A DNA stretch of 14,128 nucleotides, taken from positions 1 to 14,128 of the forward strand of contig QMZG01000014.1 in NCBI GenBank assembly GCA_003663045.1. The letters run 5' to 3'. This DNA comes from Candidatus Altarchaeales archaeon. Its GTDB lineage: Archaea; Altiarchaeota; Altiarchaeia; IMC4; QMZM01. This document shows, piece after piece, positions 1-8,476 of this stretch. Under the pieces are notes generated by a model. It was not told the DNA's origin. It was given only the letters and a program-made list of their open reading frames with translations, and ran no database searches. Made by a program: the position numbers and the translations under genes. Within the stretch, counting starts at the first letter, position 1, and every line of letters starts with the position of its first letter.

Positions 1-170
1 AATTCAATAAGGGGTATTGAAAATACCCCATACTTTCGCCAGCCTTTCTTAAAGGCTGTGATCAACCTGTCTGCAGGTTGATATGGATGGAATTCAATAA
101 GGGGTATTGAAAATACCCCATACTTTCGCCAGCCTTTCTTAAAGGCTGTGATCAACCTGTCTGCAGGTTG
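1..170. repeat. Tandem pair of identical 80-bp three-hairpin units
   Basis: Positions 1-80 and 91-170 are identical over 80 bp and are separated by a 10-bp spacer (81-90). Each unit holds three perfect inverted repeats in a row. In copy 1 these are 11-18/22-29 (8 bp, 3-nt loop), 40-47/51-58 (8 bp, 3-nt loop) and 61-69/74-82 (9 bp, 4-nt loop). In copy 2 the third stem is 7 bp (153-159/164-170) because the sequence diverges after 170. No ORF of note runs through the units. The window opens exactly on the first base of a unit, so more copies may lie upstream, or this may be a contig end at a repeat. Function unknown: a palindromic repeat family, a structured 5' RNA or a termination region upstream of rpoH are all possible. 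Confidence 0.95.
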
Positions 171-172
171 GG

Positions 173-192
173 AAATTCTAATTTTTAAATAT
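173..192 (+). promoter_or_regulatory. Putative archaeal BRE/TATA promoter of rpoH
   Basis: A purine-rich BRE-like stretch (GAAATTCTA) precedes the TATA-like TTTTAAAT at 183-190. The box starts 48 nt before the rpoH ATG. An archaeal start site about 25 nt downstream of the box would give a leader of roughly 15-20 nt. The same octamer at the same 48-nt distance precedes uL30, which strengthens both calls. GAGGT at 225-229 sits one base from the ATG, too close to act as a normal Shine-Dalgarno site. Confidence 0.55.
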
Positions 193-230
193 CAAATCTT
201 AAGTTGTAATTTATTACTTTTTCTGAGGTC

Positions 231-458
231 ATGAATTTGGAGAACATACAAGTCCCAAAACATGAAATTCTGAAGGCAGAAGAAGCTGAGAAGGTGTTAG
301 AATTTTATAAGGTAACTCCAGATGAGTTGCCAAAGATCAAAAGAAGTGATCCAGCCTTAAAGGGTATGAAGGCTGAGGTTGGGGATATCATAAAGATAAC
401 AAGAAAAAGCCCCACTGCTGGGGAATCATTCTATTATAGGGTAGTGATTGATGATTGA
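231..458 (+). CDS. rpoH: DNA-directed RNA polymerase subunit H (Rpb5 C-terminal homologue)
   Basis: This 75-residue protein matches the archaeal RpoH family in length and sequence. RpoH corresponds to the C-terminal domain of eukaryotic Rpb5 and sits at the lower jaw of RNA polymerase, near downstream DNA. Visible signatures are the N-terminal VPKHEIL (residues 8-14), LPKIKRSDPALKG (33-45) and the C-terminal GDIIKITRKSPTAGES (51-66) followed by YYRVV. The ATG at 231 gives the expected N-terminus. It is first in the polymerase cluster and is followed by rpoB after 44 nt, the classical archaeal order. The product call is secure; only the promoter and leader are uncertain. Confidence 0.97.
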   Translation: MNLENIQVPKHEILKAEEAEKVLEFYKVTPDELPKIKRSDPALKGMKAEVGDIIKITRKSPTAGESFYYRVVIDD

Positions 459-502
459 TTGCCAATTGATTAATTGAGAATAATTGAAAAATTAAAAAGA
501 GG

Positions 503-3500
503 ATGTATGTGGAGGATTTCATAAATAATGAGGATTTGATCAAATTCCAAATAGATTCCTTCAATTGGTTAATTGAAAAAGGCCTCCAAGAGGTAATTGA
601 TGAAAGGGAACCAATGACTGTAGATGTAGAGGGCTACGAACTGGAGTTAGGGAATATCAGGGTCGGAAAACCAGTAGTTAATGAATCTGGTCAGGGCCCC
701 GAGAGTAGATTTCCATTTGAATGCAGGCTTAGAAATCTGACTTATTCTGCTCCAATACTCCTGGAATTTATTGAAAACGGTTCTCCGGTGGAGGTGGAGA
801 TAGGTCACCTTCCAGTTATGTTACGCTCAAATATCTGTCTTCTTAATGGGATGAGTGATGAAGAACTTATAGAACATGGTGAAGACCCTAATGATCCCGG
901 TGGTTATTTTATAATAAATGGTACCGAAAGATCTCTAATTATTGTGGAGGATTTATCTCCGAATAGGATTATAACAAATTTTGAAAATGTTGCTGGAAAG
1001 GATGTCATCATTGCCAAGGTATTCTCTGTCAGACAGGGTTTTAGATCAAGGGTTACTGTAGAAAGAAGGGAGAGCGCTTCAGGTACATTGTTTGTTACAT
1101 TTCCCGGAATTCCCAACAGGATTCCATTGACTATTCTAATGAAAGCTCTCGGCTTGAGTAATGAAGAAATTCTGGCCCTATTTGATGATAAGAATCTAAA
1201 ATTAGAGGTCCTTTTAAATCTTGAACTAAAGAATTTATCACAAAAAGAAGCCTTTGAATATTTGGGGAAAAGGGCAGGTGCGGGCCATGCTAAACAATAT
1301 CAAGCGACAAGAGCAAATCAGGTAATCGACAACTTTTTATTACCACATATTGGAAATACCGAAAAGGATAGAAAGAACAAGGGCATATACCTAGGGATTA
1401 TGGCAAAAAAGGTTCTTGAGCTGGCTTCGGGAATGAGAGAGCCCGATGACAAAGATCATTATTCTAACAAAAGATTGAGGTTGGCCGGGGATTTAATGCA
1501 AGAACTATTCAGAGTAAGCTTTAATAAAATTGCTCGTGACATTAAGTATCAGCTTGAGAAACAAAATGCTCGTCATAGGCAGGTCAATATAAGAACTGCC
1601 GTTAGGAGTAATAATCTCACTGAGAGTATATGCTATGCTTTAGCTACTGGAAACTGGACTGGAGGCAGGTCTGGAGTAAGCCAGGTTCTTGACAGAACTA
1701 ACTATCTCAGCTCCATAGCACATAGGAGGAGGATCTCCTCTCTCTTAAGTAGAAGTCATCCCCACTTTGAAGCGAGAGACATTCATGCAACTCAATGGGG
1801 GAGAATCTGTCCGAGTGAAACGCCCGAGGGACAAAACTGCGGCTTAGTGAAAAATCTTGCTGTTGGAGCTTATATTTCAACTGACAAGGATGAAACTAAA
1901 ATAGAGAAATATCTCCATGAGTTTGGTGTAAAAGATGGTGCTAAAGGAACGGATGTATATCTGAATGGTAGATTGATAGGGAAAAGAACGAAGCCCGAAC
2001 TCTTGGTTAAGAGATTAAGGGATTTGAGAAGGATGGGCAAGATTGATTTCTGTGTATCTGTAAGTTATAGAGAAGAGAATAATGAAATTCAAATCTACAC
2101 AGATAGGGGAAGGGTTTTAAGACCATTGATTGTGGTAGAGAATAAGAAACCTAGACTGAAAAATGAGCATATAAAGTATCTGAAGGAAGGTAAAATAACC
2201 TGGATGGATTTAATTAATAAGGGAGTTATTGAATATATCGATGCCGAAGAGGAAGAAAATGCCAATATTGCAATAAATGAAAAGGAATTAACTAAGGATC
2301 ATACTCATCTTGAGATTTCCCCCTCTTTTATCCTAGGAATAAGCGCGAGCTTTGCTCCATATCCAGAGCATAATTCTGCCCCAAGGGTGACCATGGCTTC
2401 AGCCATGGCAAAACAATCCCTTGGTTTATATGCCTCAAATTATTATGCTAGATTTGATAGCAGGGCTAATGTACTTCACTATCCACAGACTCCTCTGGTA
2501 AAAACCAATATCACTGATATTTTGAACTATGATAAAAGGCCCGCAGGTCAAAACTTTGTAGTAGCGATAATGAGTTATGAGGGCTATAATATGGAGGATG
2601 CAATTATTCTGAATAAGAGTTCCATTGAAAGGGGCTTAGGAAGATCTACCTTCTATAGGACATATACCTCTGAAGAAAGAGGGTATCCAAGTGGACAACA
2701 CGATATATTTGAAATTCCTGGCGAGAATGTTGAAGGAAATCAATCCCCTGAGACTTACTCTAAATTAGGTGAAGATGGGATAATATTCCCCGGTATGGAT
2801 GTGGATGCAGATGAGGTTCTTGTTGGAAAGACATCCCCCCCAAGATTCTTGGAGGAGATTGGCCCTTATGGTATAGTTGAAGAAAGAAGGAGGGAAAATT
2901 CCACTACGGTAAGACATATGGAATCTGGAACAGTTGACATGGTAGTTCTTACCGAAACCCTGGAAAAGAACAAACTGGCAAAGGTAAGGGTCAGAAGCCA
3001 GAGAATCCCCGAGTTGGGAGATAAATTTGCTTCCAGACACGGACAGAAGGGTATAGTAGGATTAATAGTCCCACAGGAAGACATGCCGTTCACTAGGGAT
3101 GGAATTGTTCCCGATCTGATAATAAATCCACACGCTATTCCTTCTAGAATGACTGTTGGCCATCTAATGGAGATGCTTGGTGGCAAGGTCGCTTCATTAA
3201 ATGGAAGATTTACCAATGGTACAGCATTTGATAATGATAACGAGGAATACCTGAGGAAGGAATTAAGGAGAAATGGATTCAAGGACAATGGAAAGGAAAT
3301 TATGTATGATGGAACTACTGGAAAAAGATTCGAGGTAGAAATATTTACAGGGGTTATCTACTATCAGAAGTTACATCACATGGTAGTGAATAAGATTCAT
3401 GCAAGAAGTCGTGGTCCTGTGCAGATGTTAACCAGGCAGCCAACAGAGGGCAGGGCAAGGGAAGGTGGCCTAAGATTTGGAGAAATGGAAAGGGATTGTC

Positions 3501-3751
3501 TAATTGCTCACGGAGCCTGCATGATGTTAAAAGATAGACTCTTAGATGAATCAGATAAGATCATAGTTCCAGTTTGTTCAAAATGTGGTTTAGTTGCTGT
3601 TAGAGATATAGAACGTGGAACTGTCTATTGTCCAATTTGTGGCGATGTAACAACCTATAATATTGAGATGGCATACGCATTCAAATTACTCTTGAATGAA
3701 TTAATGGGTATGTGCATATATCCAAAATTAAGGCTGAGTGATAAGGTATAA
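503..3751 (+). CDS. rpoB: DNA-directed RNA polymerase subunit B, unsplit
   Basis: The second-largest RNA polymerase subunit, which forms one wall of the active-site cleft. At 1082 residues it is one continuous gene, not the B''/B' pair of many methanogens and haloarchaea, and it is slightly short for the family. The signature GYNMEDAIILNKSSIERG begins at residue 694. The catalytic-region motif GDKFASRHGQKG (839-850) carries two lysines, K841 and K849, that correspond to the nucleotide-contacting lysines of the family. A C-terminal zinc site is formed by C1025, C1028, C1043 and C1046. The start at 503 directly follows AAAGAGG with no spacer, and the residues after it (YVEDFINNEDLIKFQIDSFN) align with the family N-terminus. 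Ten nucleotides separate the stop from the preferred rpoA start. Confidence 0.98.
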   Translation: MYVEDFINNEDLIKFQIDSFNWLIEKGLQEVIDEREPMTVDVEGYELELGNIRVGKPVVNESGQGPESRFPFECRLRNLTYSAPILLEFIENGSPVEVEIGHLPVMLRSNICLLNGMSDEELIEHGEDPNDPGGYFIINGTERSLIIVEDLSPNRIITNFENVAGKDVIIAKVFSVRQGFRSRVTVERRESASGTLFVTFPGIPNRIPLTILMKALGLSNEEILALFDDKNLKLEVLLNLELKNLSQKEAFEYLGKRAGAGHAKQYQATRANQVIDNFLLPHIGNTEKDRKNKGIYLGIMAKKVLELASGMREPDDKDHYSNKRLRLAGDLMQELFRVSFNKIARDIKYQLEKQNARHRQVNIRTAVRSNNLTESICYALATGNWTGGRSGVSQVLDRTNYLSSIAHRRRISSLLSRSHPHFEARDIHATQWGRICPSETPEGQNCGLVKNLAVGAYISTDKDETKIEKYLHEFGVKDGAKGTDVYLNGRLIGKRTKPELLVKRLRDLRRMGKIDFCVSVSYREENNEIQIYTDRGRVLRPLIVVENKKPRLKNEHIKYLKEGKITWMDLINKGVIEYIDAEEEENANIAINEKELTKDHTHLEISPSFILGISASFAPYPEHNSAPRVTMASAMAKQSLGLYASNYYARFDSRANVLHYPQTPLVKTNITDILNYDKRPAGQNFVVAIMSYEGYNMEDAIILNKSSIERGLGRSTFYRTYTSEERGYPSGQHDIFEIPGENVEGNQSPETYSKLGEDGIIFPGMDVDADEVLVGKTSPPRFLEEIGPYGIVEERRRENSTTVRHMESGTVDMVVLTETLEKNKLAKVRVRSQRIPELGDKFASRHGQKGIVGLIVPQEDMPFTRDGIVPDLIINPHAIPSRMTVGHLMEMLGGKVASLNGRFTNGTAFDNDNEEYLRKELRRNGFKDNGKEIMYDGTTGKRFEVEIFTGVIYYQKLHHMVVNKIHARSRGPVQMLTRQPTEGRAREGGLRFGEMERDCLIAHGACMMLKDRLLDESDKIIVPVCSKCGLVAVRDIERGTVYCPICGDVTTYNIEMAYAFKLLLNELMGMCIYPKLRLSDKV

Positions 3752-3761
3752 GTTTGTAAAA

Positions 3762-6700
3762 ATGATAGTAAGAAAGAAGATCGATAGAATAGAATTTGGT
3801 TTATTCTCTTCCAAGATGATAAAGAAGCTGTCAGCTGCGAAGATTTACACACCAAATACATATGATGATGATGGCTATCCTATAGAAGGGGGTCTGATGG
3901 ATCCAAGATTGGGTGTCATAGATCCCGGTATTCGTTGTAAAACCTGTGGTGGCAGGCTTGGTGAGTGTCAAGGACACTTTGGTCATATTGAATTAACAAG
4001 ACCAGTGATTCATGTTGGTTATGCCAGAGAGATTTATCTATTATTAAAGGCTACTTGTAGAGAATGTGGAAGGCTTTTGATCTCTGATGAAGACATAGAA
4101 AAATATAAGGCAGGGGGTCTCACTCCAGGGGATATCTGGGAAAGGGCGTGTAGGATCTCTGATTCACAGGGAGAATGTCCTCATTGTAAAAGTAAGCAGA
4201 TAAAGATAAAATTTGTAAGGCCATATTCTTATTATGAGGGCGATAACTCCCTCCTTGTAACTCAAATTAGAGAAAGGTTTGAGAAGATAACGGATGAGGA
4301 TATGGAGGTTCTTGGTTTAAATATAAGACCTGAATGGACAATACTTTCCAATATCCCAGTACTTCCAATAACAGCAAGACCATCAATTACCCTGGAATCA
4401 AGTGATAGAAGTGAAGATGATCTAACGCATAAATTAGTTGATATCTTGAGAATTAATCAGAGGCTGGAAGAAAATATTAACTCTGGAGCGCCTCAGTTGA
4501 TTATTGAGGATCTCTGGGATTTACTTCAGTATCATGTTGCTACATATTTTGACAATGGAATAACTGGGATACCGCCCGCAAGACACAGATCTGGAAGGCC
4601 TTTGAAGACCATTGCACAGAGACTGAAAGGTAAAGAAGGTCGCTTCCGTAATAACCTTTCTGGCAAAAGGGTAAACTTCTCTGCAAGAACCGTAGTTGGT
4701 CCTGATCCCAATATAAGCATAAATGAGGTAGCGATTCCTTATTTAGTTGCTAAGGAGTTAACGGTACCGGAAGAGGTAAATGAAAGAAATATTAAGAGAT
4801 TAAAGAAACTTGTTCTCAATGGCCCAGATAAACATCCTGGGGCACATAATGTCATAACATCGGTTGGAAGAAAAAGGATCATGGAGGAAAATAAGAAAGA
4901 AATTTCTAAAAGCCTTGCAATAGGTGATGTTGTAGAGAGACATCTTTGTGATGGTGACATTGTTATATTTAACAGACAACCATCCCTCCATAGGATATCC
5001 ATGATGGGTCATTATGTCAGGGTTCTCCCATATAATACCTTTAGATTAAATACTGCCGTGTGCGCTCCATATAATGCGGACTTCGATGGGGATGAAATGA
5101 ACCTTCATGCCCCTCAATCAGAAGAGGCCATGGCAGAGGCAGAGGTTCTGATGAAGGTCCAAGAGAATATAATCTCTCCAAGATTTGGGAGACCAATCAT
5201 TGGTGGGAGACATGATCACGTCACTGGTGCCTATCTATTGACAAAGGATGACACTGTTTTTAGTAGAGGGGAAGCACTTCAGATTACAAAGGGATTGGTG
5301 AAGTTGCCAGAGAAAAAGAAGAAATTTACCGGTAAGGAGATCTTCTCCTTGTTACTCCCCGAAGATTTTTCTATTAATTATACGGGAAAATTGGGTAAGG
5401 TTTCTATAAAAAATGGTAAACTAATCTCAGGGGTTATCGATAGTGAAGGTTTAAGTGGTAAATTATTGAGTGAACTCTTTATTAGGTATGGATCAGATGT
5501 AGCAAGAGAATACATAGATAAATCCACAAAACTTTCTATTATAGTACTTATGAGATATGGTATGAGTATTGGTATCGATGAACTGGATCTGCCAAAAAAG
5601 GCTAATGAGAGGATTAATGCGATATTAAGAAAAGCGGAGGCTAATGTGAATAAACTAATAACGTCCTATGAAAAAGGAGAACTCAATATAATCCCTGGTA
5701 AATCCATGAAGGAATCTCTTGAGGATTACATTATGGCGGAATTGGGAAAAGCGAGAAACGACGCAGGTAGAGTTGCAGAAAAATCTGTTGGGGAAAATTC
5801 TGCCGTTATTATGGCTAAGACCGGTGCGAGAGGGAGTCTTCTTAATCTAACACAAATGGCTGGTGTAGTAGGACAACAAGCAGTAAGAGGTCAGAGGATT
5901 AAGAGAGGGTATCACTATAGAACATTATCGCACTTCAAGAGGGGTGATGTTAGTGCAGAAGCCAATGGATTTGTTAGATCTAATTTCAAGCAAGGTTTAA
6001 GCCCCACAGAATACTTCTTCCATTCCATGGGTGGAAGGGAAAGCCTTGTGGATACAGCAATAAGAACGGGAAGGAGTGGATACATGCAGAGAAGATTAAT
6101 TAACGCACTACAGGATTTAGAGGTTTATCCAGATGGTACAGTTAGAGGCGACGGCGGAGTAATCGTACAGTTTAAATATGGGGAAGATGGTATAGATCCC
6201 ATGAAGAAAGAGTATTTGAATAATGGAGATTATGAAAAGGCGAGGGTAGTTCCGGGGGAAGCAGTGGGGACAGTAGCAGCACAATCTATTGGAGAGCCCG
6301 GAACGCAGATGACCTTACGAACATTTCACTATGCGGGAGTTGCAGAACTCTCTGTTCCTTTAGGATTGCCAAGATTGATTGAAATTATTGATGCAAAGAG
6401 GACTCCAAAGAATGCCATCATGACCATCTTCTTGGAAGAAAAGTTCAGAAAGGATAAGAAAGAGGCCGAAAAAATAGCAGAAAGATTACAAGAAAAATTT
6501 CTTCATGATGTATGTAAGATTAATATTGATGTAGATAAAAAGGAATTAAGAATTAAAACTAAGGATAAGGAAGCACAAGATATATTAGAGGAACTTACAG
6601 GAGAAAAAGGTGAGCGAGGAAATTTCATTATAACAAAGGAGTCTCTTTATGATCTTAAAAAATTAATGAATAGATTAACTAAGAAAAGACTCTCTGGGGT

Positions 6701-7226
6701 AAAGGGGATAAGAAGGACATTTGTAAGGGAATTTAATAAGGAATATGTAATCTATACCGAGGGTTCTAATCTCAAACCCGTTCTTAATACACCTGGAGTA
6801 GATCAGAGTAGAACAACTACTAATGATATCTATCAGATCTATGAAACTCGGGGTATAGAGGCTGCGAGAAATGCCATCGTAGAAGAGGCAATGAAGGTAT
6901 TGAAAGAACAGAACCTCGATGTGGACATCAGACATATAATGTTAGTAGCTGATCAAATGACAATAACGGGTGAACTTCAGGCAGTAGGAAGAACTGGGAT
7001 AAGCGGTGCAAAAGAATCTGTCCTGGCAAGAGCAGCATTTGAAGAGACCGAAAAGCATATATTGAATGCTGCCATCTACGGAGAGGTTGATACGTTAGAT
7101 GGTGTAGCAGAAAACATCATCATTGGACAATCTATACCTGTTGGCACTGGAACTGTTGAATTAGCAGTTAATCTAGATGCTTCTAAAAAGAGAAAAAAGG
7201 GATCTAAATCTAAGAAGTCTAAATAG
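3762..7226 (+). CDS. rpoA: DNA-directed RNA polymerase subunit A, A' and A'' fused in one ORF
   Basis: The largest RNA polymerase subunit, carrying the catalytic centre. The ATG at 3762 (1154 residues) is preferred over an in-frame GTG at 3738, because family similarity begins at IDRIEFGLFSS and the GTG would overlap rpoB. A zinc site is formed by C59, C62, C69 and H72; further CxxC pairs follow (CREC, CPHC). The absolutely conserved NADFDGDEMN supplies the Mg-binding aspartates D440, D442 and D444. The A'' part begins around residue 830 with PGEAVGTVAAQSIGEPGTQM and the trigger-loop TLRTFH (851-856). In most archaea A' and A'' are separate genes; here they are joined by only about 15 ordinary residues (815-829). 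The tail after residue 1140 is Lys/Ser-rich. The frame is intact, with no sign of a frameshift. Confidence 0.97.
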   Translation: MIVRKKIDRIEFGLFSSKMIKKLSAAKIYTPNTYDDDGYPIEGGLMDPRLGVIDPGIRCKTCGGRLGECQGHFGHIELTRPVIHVGYAREIYLLLKATCRECGRLLISDEDIEKYKAGGLTPGDIWERACRISDSQGECPHCKSKQIKIKFVRPYSYYEGDNSLLVTQIRERFEKITDEDMEVLGLNIRPEWTILSNIPVLPITARPSITLESSDRSEDDLTHKLVDILRINQRLEENINSGAPQLIIEDLWDLLQYHVATYFDNGITGIPPARHRSGRPLKTIAQRLKGKEGRFRNNLSGKRVNFSARTVVGPDPNISINEVAIPYLVAKELTVPEEVNERNIKRLKKLVLNGPDKHPGAHNVITSVGRKRIMEENKKEISKSLAIGDVVERHLCDGDIVIFNRQPSLHRISMMGHYVRVLPYNTFRLNTAVCAPYNADFDGDEMNLHAPQSEEAMAEAEVLMKVQENIISPRFGRPIIGGRHDHVTGAYLLTKDDTVFSRGEALQITKGLVKLPEKKKKFTGKEIFSLLLPEDFSINYTGKLGKVSIKNGKLISGVIDSEGLSGKLLSELFIRYGSDVAREYIDKSTKLSIIVLMRYGMSIGIDELDLPKKANERINAILRKAEANVNKLITSYEKGELNIIPGKSMKESLEDYIMAELGKARNDAGRVAEKSVGENSAVIMAKTGARGSLLNLTQMAGVVGQQAVRGQRIKRGYHYRTLSHFKRGDVSAEANGFVRSNFKQGLSPTEYFFHSMGGRESLVDTAIRTGRSGYMQRRLINALQDLEVYPDGTVRGDGGVIVQFKYGEDGIDPMKKEYLNNGDYEKARVVPGEAVGTVAAQSIGEPGTQMTLRTFHYAGVAELSVPLGLPRLIEIIDAKRTPKNAIMTIFLEEKFRKDKKEAEKIAERLQEKFLHDVCKINIDVDKKELRIKTKDKEAQDILEELTGEKGERGNFIITKESLYDLKKLMNRLTKKRLSGVKGIRRTFVREFNKEYVIYTEGSNLKPVLNTPGVDQSRTTTNDIYQIYETRGIEAARNAIVEEAMKVLKEQNLDVDIRHIMLVADQMTITGELQAVGRTGISGAKESVLARAAFEETEKHILNAAIYGEVDTLDGVAENIIIGQSIPVGTGTVELAVNLDASKKRKKGSKSKKSK

Positions 7227-7231
7227 AGAAA

Positions 7232-7576
7232 ATGAAGGATATAAAAAAAGATATAGGCAGTGTAATAAAAACTGGAAGGGTCTGTATAGGATCAAAGAAG
7301 GTCATTTCTAATTTATTAACTGGTAATCTAAAATTGATACTCATTAGCAACAACTGCCCTAATGATATCAGGGAGAGGATTATTTATTATTCTCAATTGT
7401 CAAATACTCATTACCATATAACCAAAGACAATAGTATGGAACTGGGCTCAGTTTGTGGTAAGCCATTTCCCGTCTCTGCCCTGGGGATAATCGATGAGGG
7501 TGAGAGTAATATACTTGCAAATTTAAAAAAGAAATCAAAGGATAGCAATGGGAAAGATAAGACTAAAACCAGATGA
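7232..7576 (+). CDS. rpl30e: Archaeal ribosomal protein eL30-like (L7Ae/L30e family)
   Basis: A 114-residue protein of the L7Ae/L30e RNA-binding fold, which recognises kink-turn-like RNA. It is found between rpoA and nusA in archaeal polymerase operons. The N-terminal KTGRVCIGSKKV, the central KLILISNNCP and the C-terminal MELGSVCGKPFPVSALGIIDEGESNIL are family features. The last ~15 residues form a hydrophilic, Lys-rich tail beyond the usual end, and that tail overlaps the nusA start. It starts 5 nt after the rpoA stop. The position and fold support this call over L7Ae itself. Whether it is a constitutive large-subunit protein or a transcription-associated paralogue cannot be told from sequence. 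Confidence 0.93.
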   Translation: MKDIKKDIGSVIKTGRVCIGSKKVISNLLTGNLKLILISNNCPNDIRERIIYYSQLSNTHYHITKDNSMELGSVCGKPFPVSALGIIDEGESNILANLKKKSKDSNGKDKTKTR

Positions 7577-7982
7577 GATAAAGTATATAACCCTGTTTGA
7601 AACATTAACTGGGGCGACCATCAAGGATTGTATTCAAGAAGAAGGTGTGATGGGCTTCCTTGTTAAAAAGGGGGATATGGGACTGGCTATTGGAAAAAAT
7701 GGCTCTAATATCGAGCGGGTTAAAAAAGTCATTGGAAAAGGAATTTGGATAACGGAATTTTCAGATGATTTAAATGAATTTGTAAAAAATTTATTTCAGC
7801 CAATAAAGATAAAACATATAAGAATCCATGACACAGATAATGAGAAGATTGTTATATTAGAAATTAATAAACGGGATCGTAAGATGGTTATTGGTCACAA
7901 TGGTAATAGGATAAAGATTGCCAAAAAATTAGTTAAGAGGCACTTCGCAATAGATGATATAAAGATAAAGACAACATATTAG
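7548..7982 (+). CDS. nusA: NusA-like KH-domain transcription factor (archaeal short form)
   Basis: A 144-residue protein made essentially of two KH RNA-binding domains. Archaeal NusA lacks the N-terminal polymerase-binding and S1 domains of the bacterial protein, and this length fits that form. The two KH GxxG loops are visible as AIGKNGSNI (G49-G52) and VIGHNGNRI (G116-G119). The N-terminus DEIKYITLFETLTGATIKDC is the usual archaeal start and supports the ATG at 7548, which overlaps the preceding L30e-like gene by 29 nt. A weak AAGGA lies about 11 nt upstream. Its likely role is RNA binding linked to transcription elongation, termination or rRNA synthesis, inferred from family and operon context. 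Confidence 0.95.
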   Translation: MGKIRLKPDEIKYITLFETLTGATIKDCIQEEGVMGFLVKKGDMGLAIGKNGSNIERVKKVIGKGIWITEFSDDLNEFVKNLFQPIKIKHIRIHDTDNEKIVILEINKRDRKMVIGHNGNRIKIAKKLVKRHFAIDDIKIKTTY

Positions 7983-8000
7983 ACTAAATTTTATTTCAAA

Positions 8001-8429
8001 ATGGGAAGGGGAGAATTTGCGGGAAAAAAGCTGAAGGATTCTCGTCATAAGTTCCGATGGAAGAAGGATAACTATGTCAGAAGGGTCCTGAAACTGAAGC
8101 AGAAGCACGATCCTTTGGAAGGTGCAGCGCAAGCTAGAGCAATCGTTTTGGAAAAGGTTGGATTAGAAGCCAAACAACCTAACTCGGGTATAAGGAAATG
8201 CGTCAGAGTACAGTTGATAAAAAATGGTAAACAGTTGACGGCATTCTGTCCCAGGGATAAAGCGATTACATTTATTGAAGAACATGACGAGGTTCTGATT
8301 GAAGGACTTGGTGGAAGAAAAGGTAGGTCTATGGGTGATCTCTCTGGTGTAAGGTACAAGGTAATCAAGGTAAATGACATCTCCCTGAATGAATTAGTTC
8401 ATCATAGAAAAGAAAAGCCTAAGAGATAA
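8001..8429 (+). CDS. rpsL: Small-subunit ribosomal protein uS12
   Basis: A decoding-centre protein of the 30S subunit, 142 residues, usual archaeal length. The loop KQPNSGIRKCVRVQL (58-72) and the second loop GRSMGDLSGVRYKVIKV (108-124) are the regions that contact the A-site. Two positions differ from the forms I know: Gly in place of Ala in PNSAIRKC, and Ser115 where the second loop normally has Pro (DxPGVR). The gene follows nusA after 18 nt and ends the polymerase cluster. The usual next gene, uS7, is missing. The start at 8001 gives the typical MGRGEFAGKKLKDSR N-terminus. Confidence 0.97.
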   Translation: MGRGEFAGKKLKDSRHKFRWKKDNYVRRVLKLKQKHDPLEGAAQARAIVLEKVGLEAKQPNSGIRKCVRVQLIKNGKQLTAFCPRDKAITFIEEHDEVLIEGLGGRKGRSMGDLSGVRYKVIKVNDISLNELVHHRKEKPKR

Positions 8430-8455
8430 GGTAGTGTCCCCATAAAATTTCTAAC

Positions 8456-8470
8456 TTAATTTTAATTTAA
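8456..8470 (+). promoter_or_regulatory. Possible promoter for the uS8-secY transcription unit
   Basis: The 128-nt gap after uS12 separates two normally independent operons, so a promoter is expected. The AT-only stretch TTAATTTTAATTTAA resembles an archaeal TATA box. A start site about 25 nt downstream would fall just before the small ORF at 8498. There is no strong BRE, and the match is weak in such AT-rich sequence. T-runs here could equally assist termination of the upstream unit. Confidence 0.3.
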
Positions 8471-8476
8471 TACCAA

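Noticed and set aside
1..170. CRISPR array
   Set aside because: Only two 80-bp units with a 10-bp spacer and several internal palindromes; the sizes do not fit CRISPR repeats and spacers.
451..477. 8-codon ORF overlapping the rpoH stop
   Set aside because: Too short, made of ATTG-type low-complexity sequence, and it does not reach the rpoB start.
2866..3288. Reverse-strand ORFs inside rpoB, rpoA and the ribosomal genes
   Set aside because: They are antisense to strongly conserved coding regions and show no family features.
3738..3761. GTG start eight codons upstream for rpoA
   Set aside because: It would overlap rpoB and add residues outside the family alignment; the ATG at 3762 fits the RpoA N-terminus.
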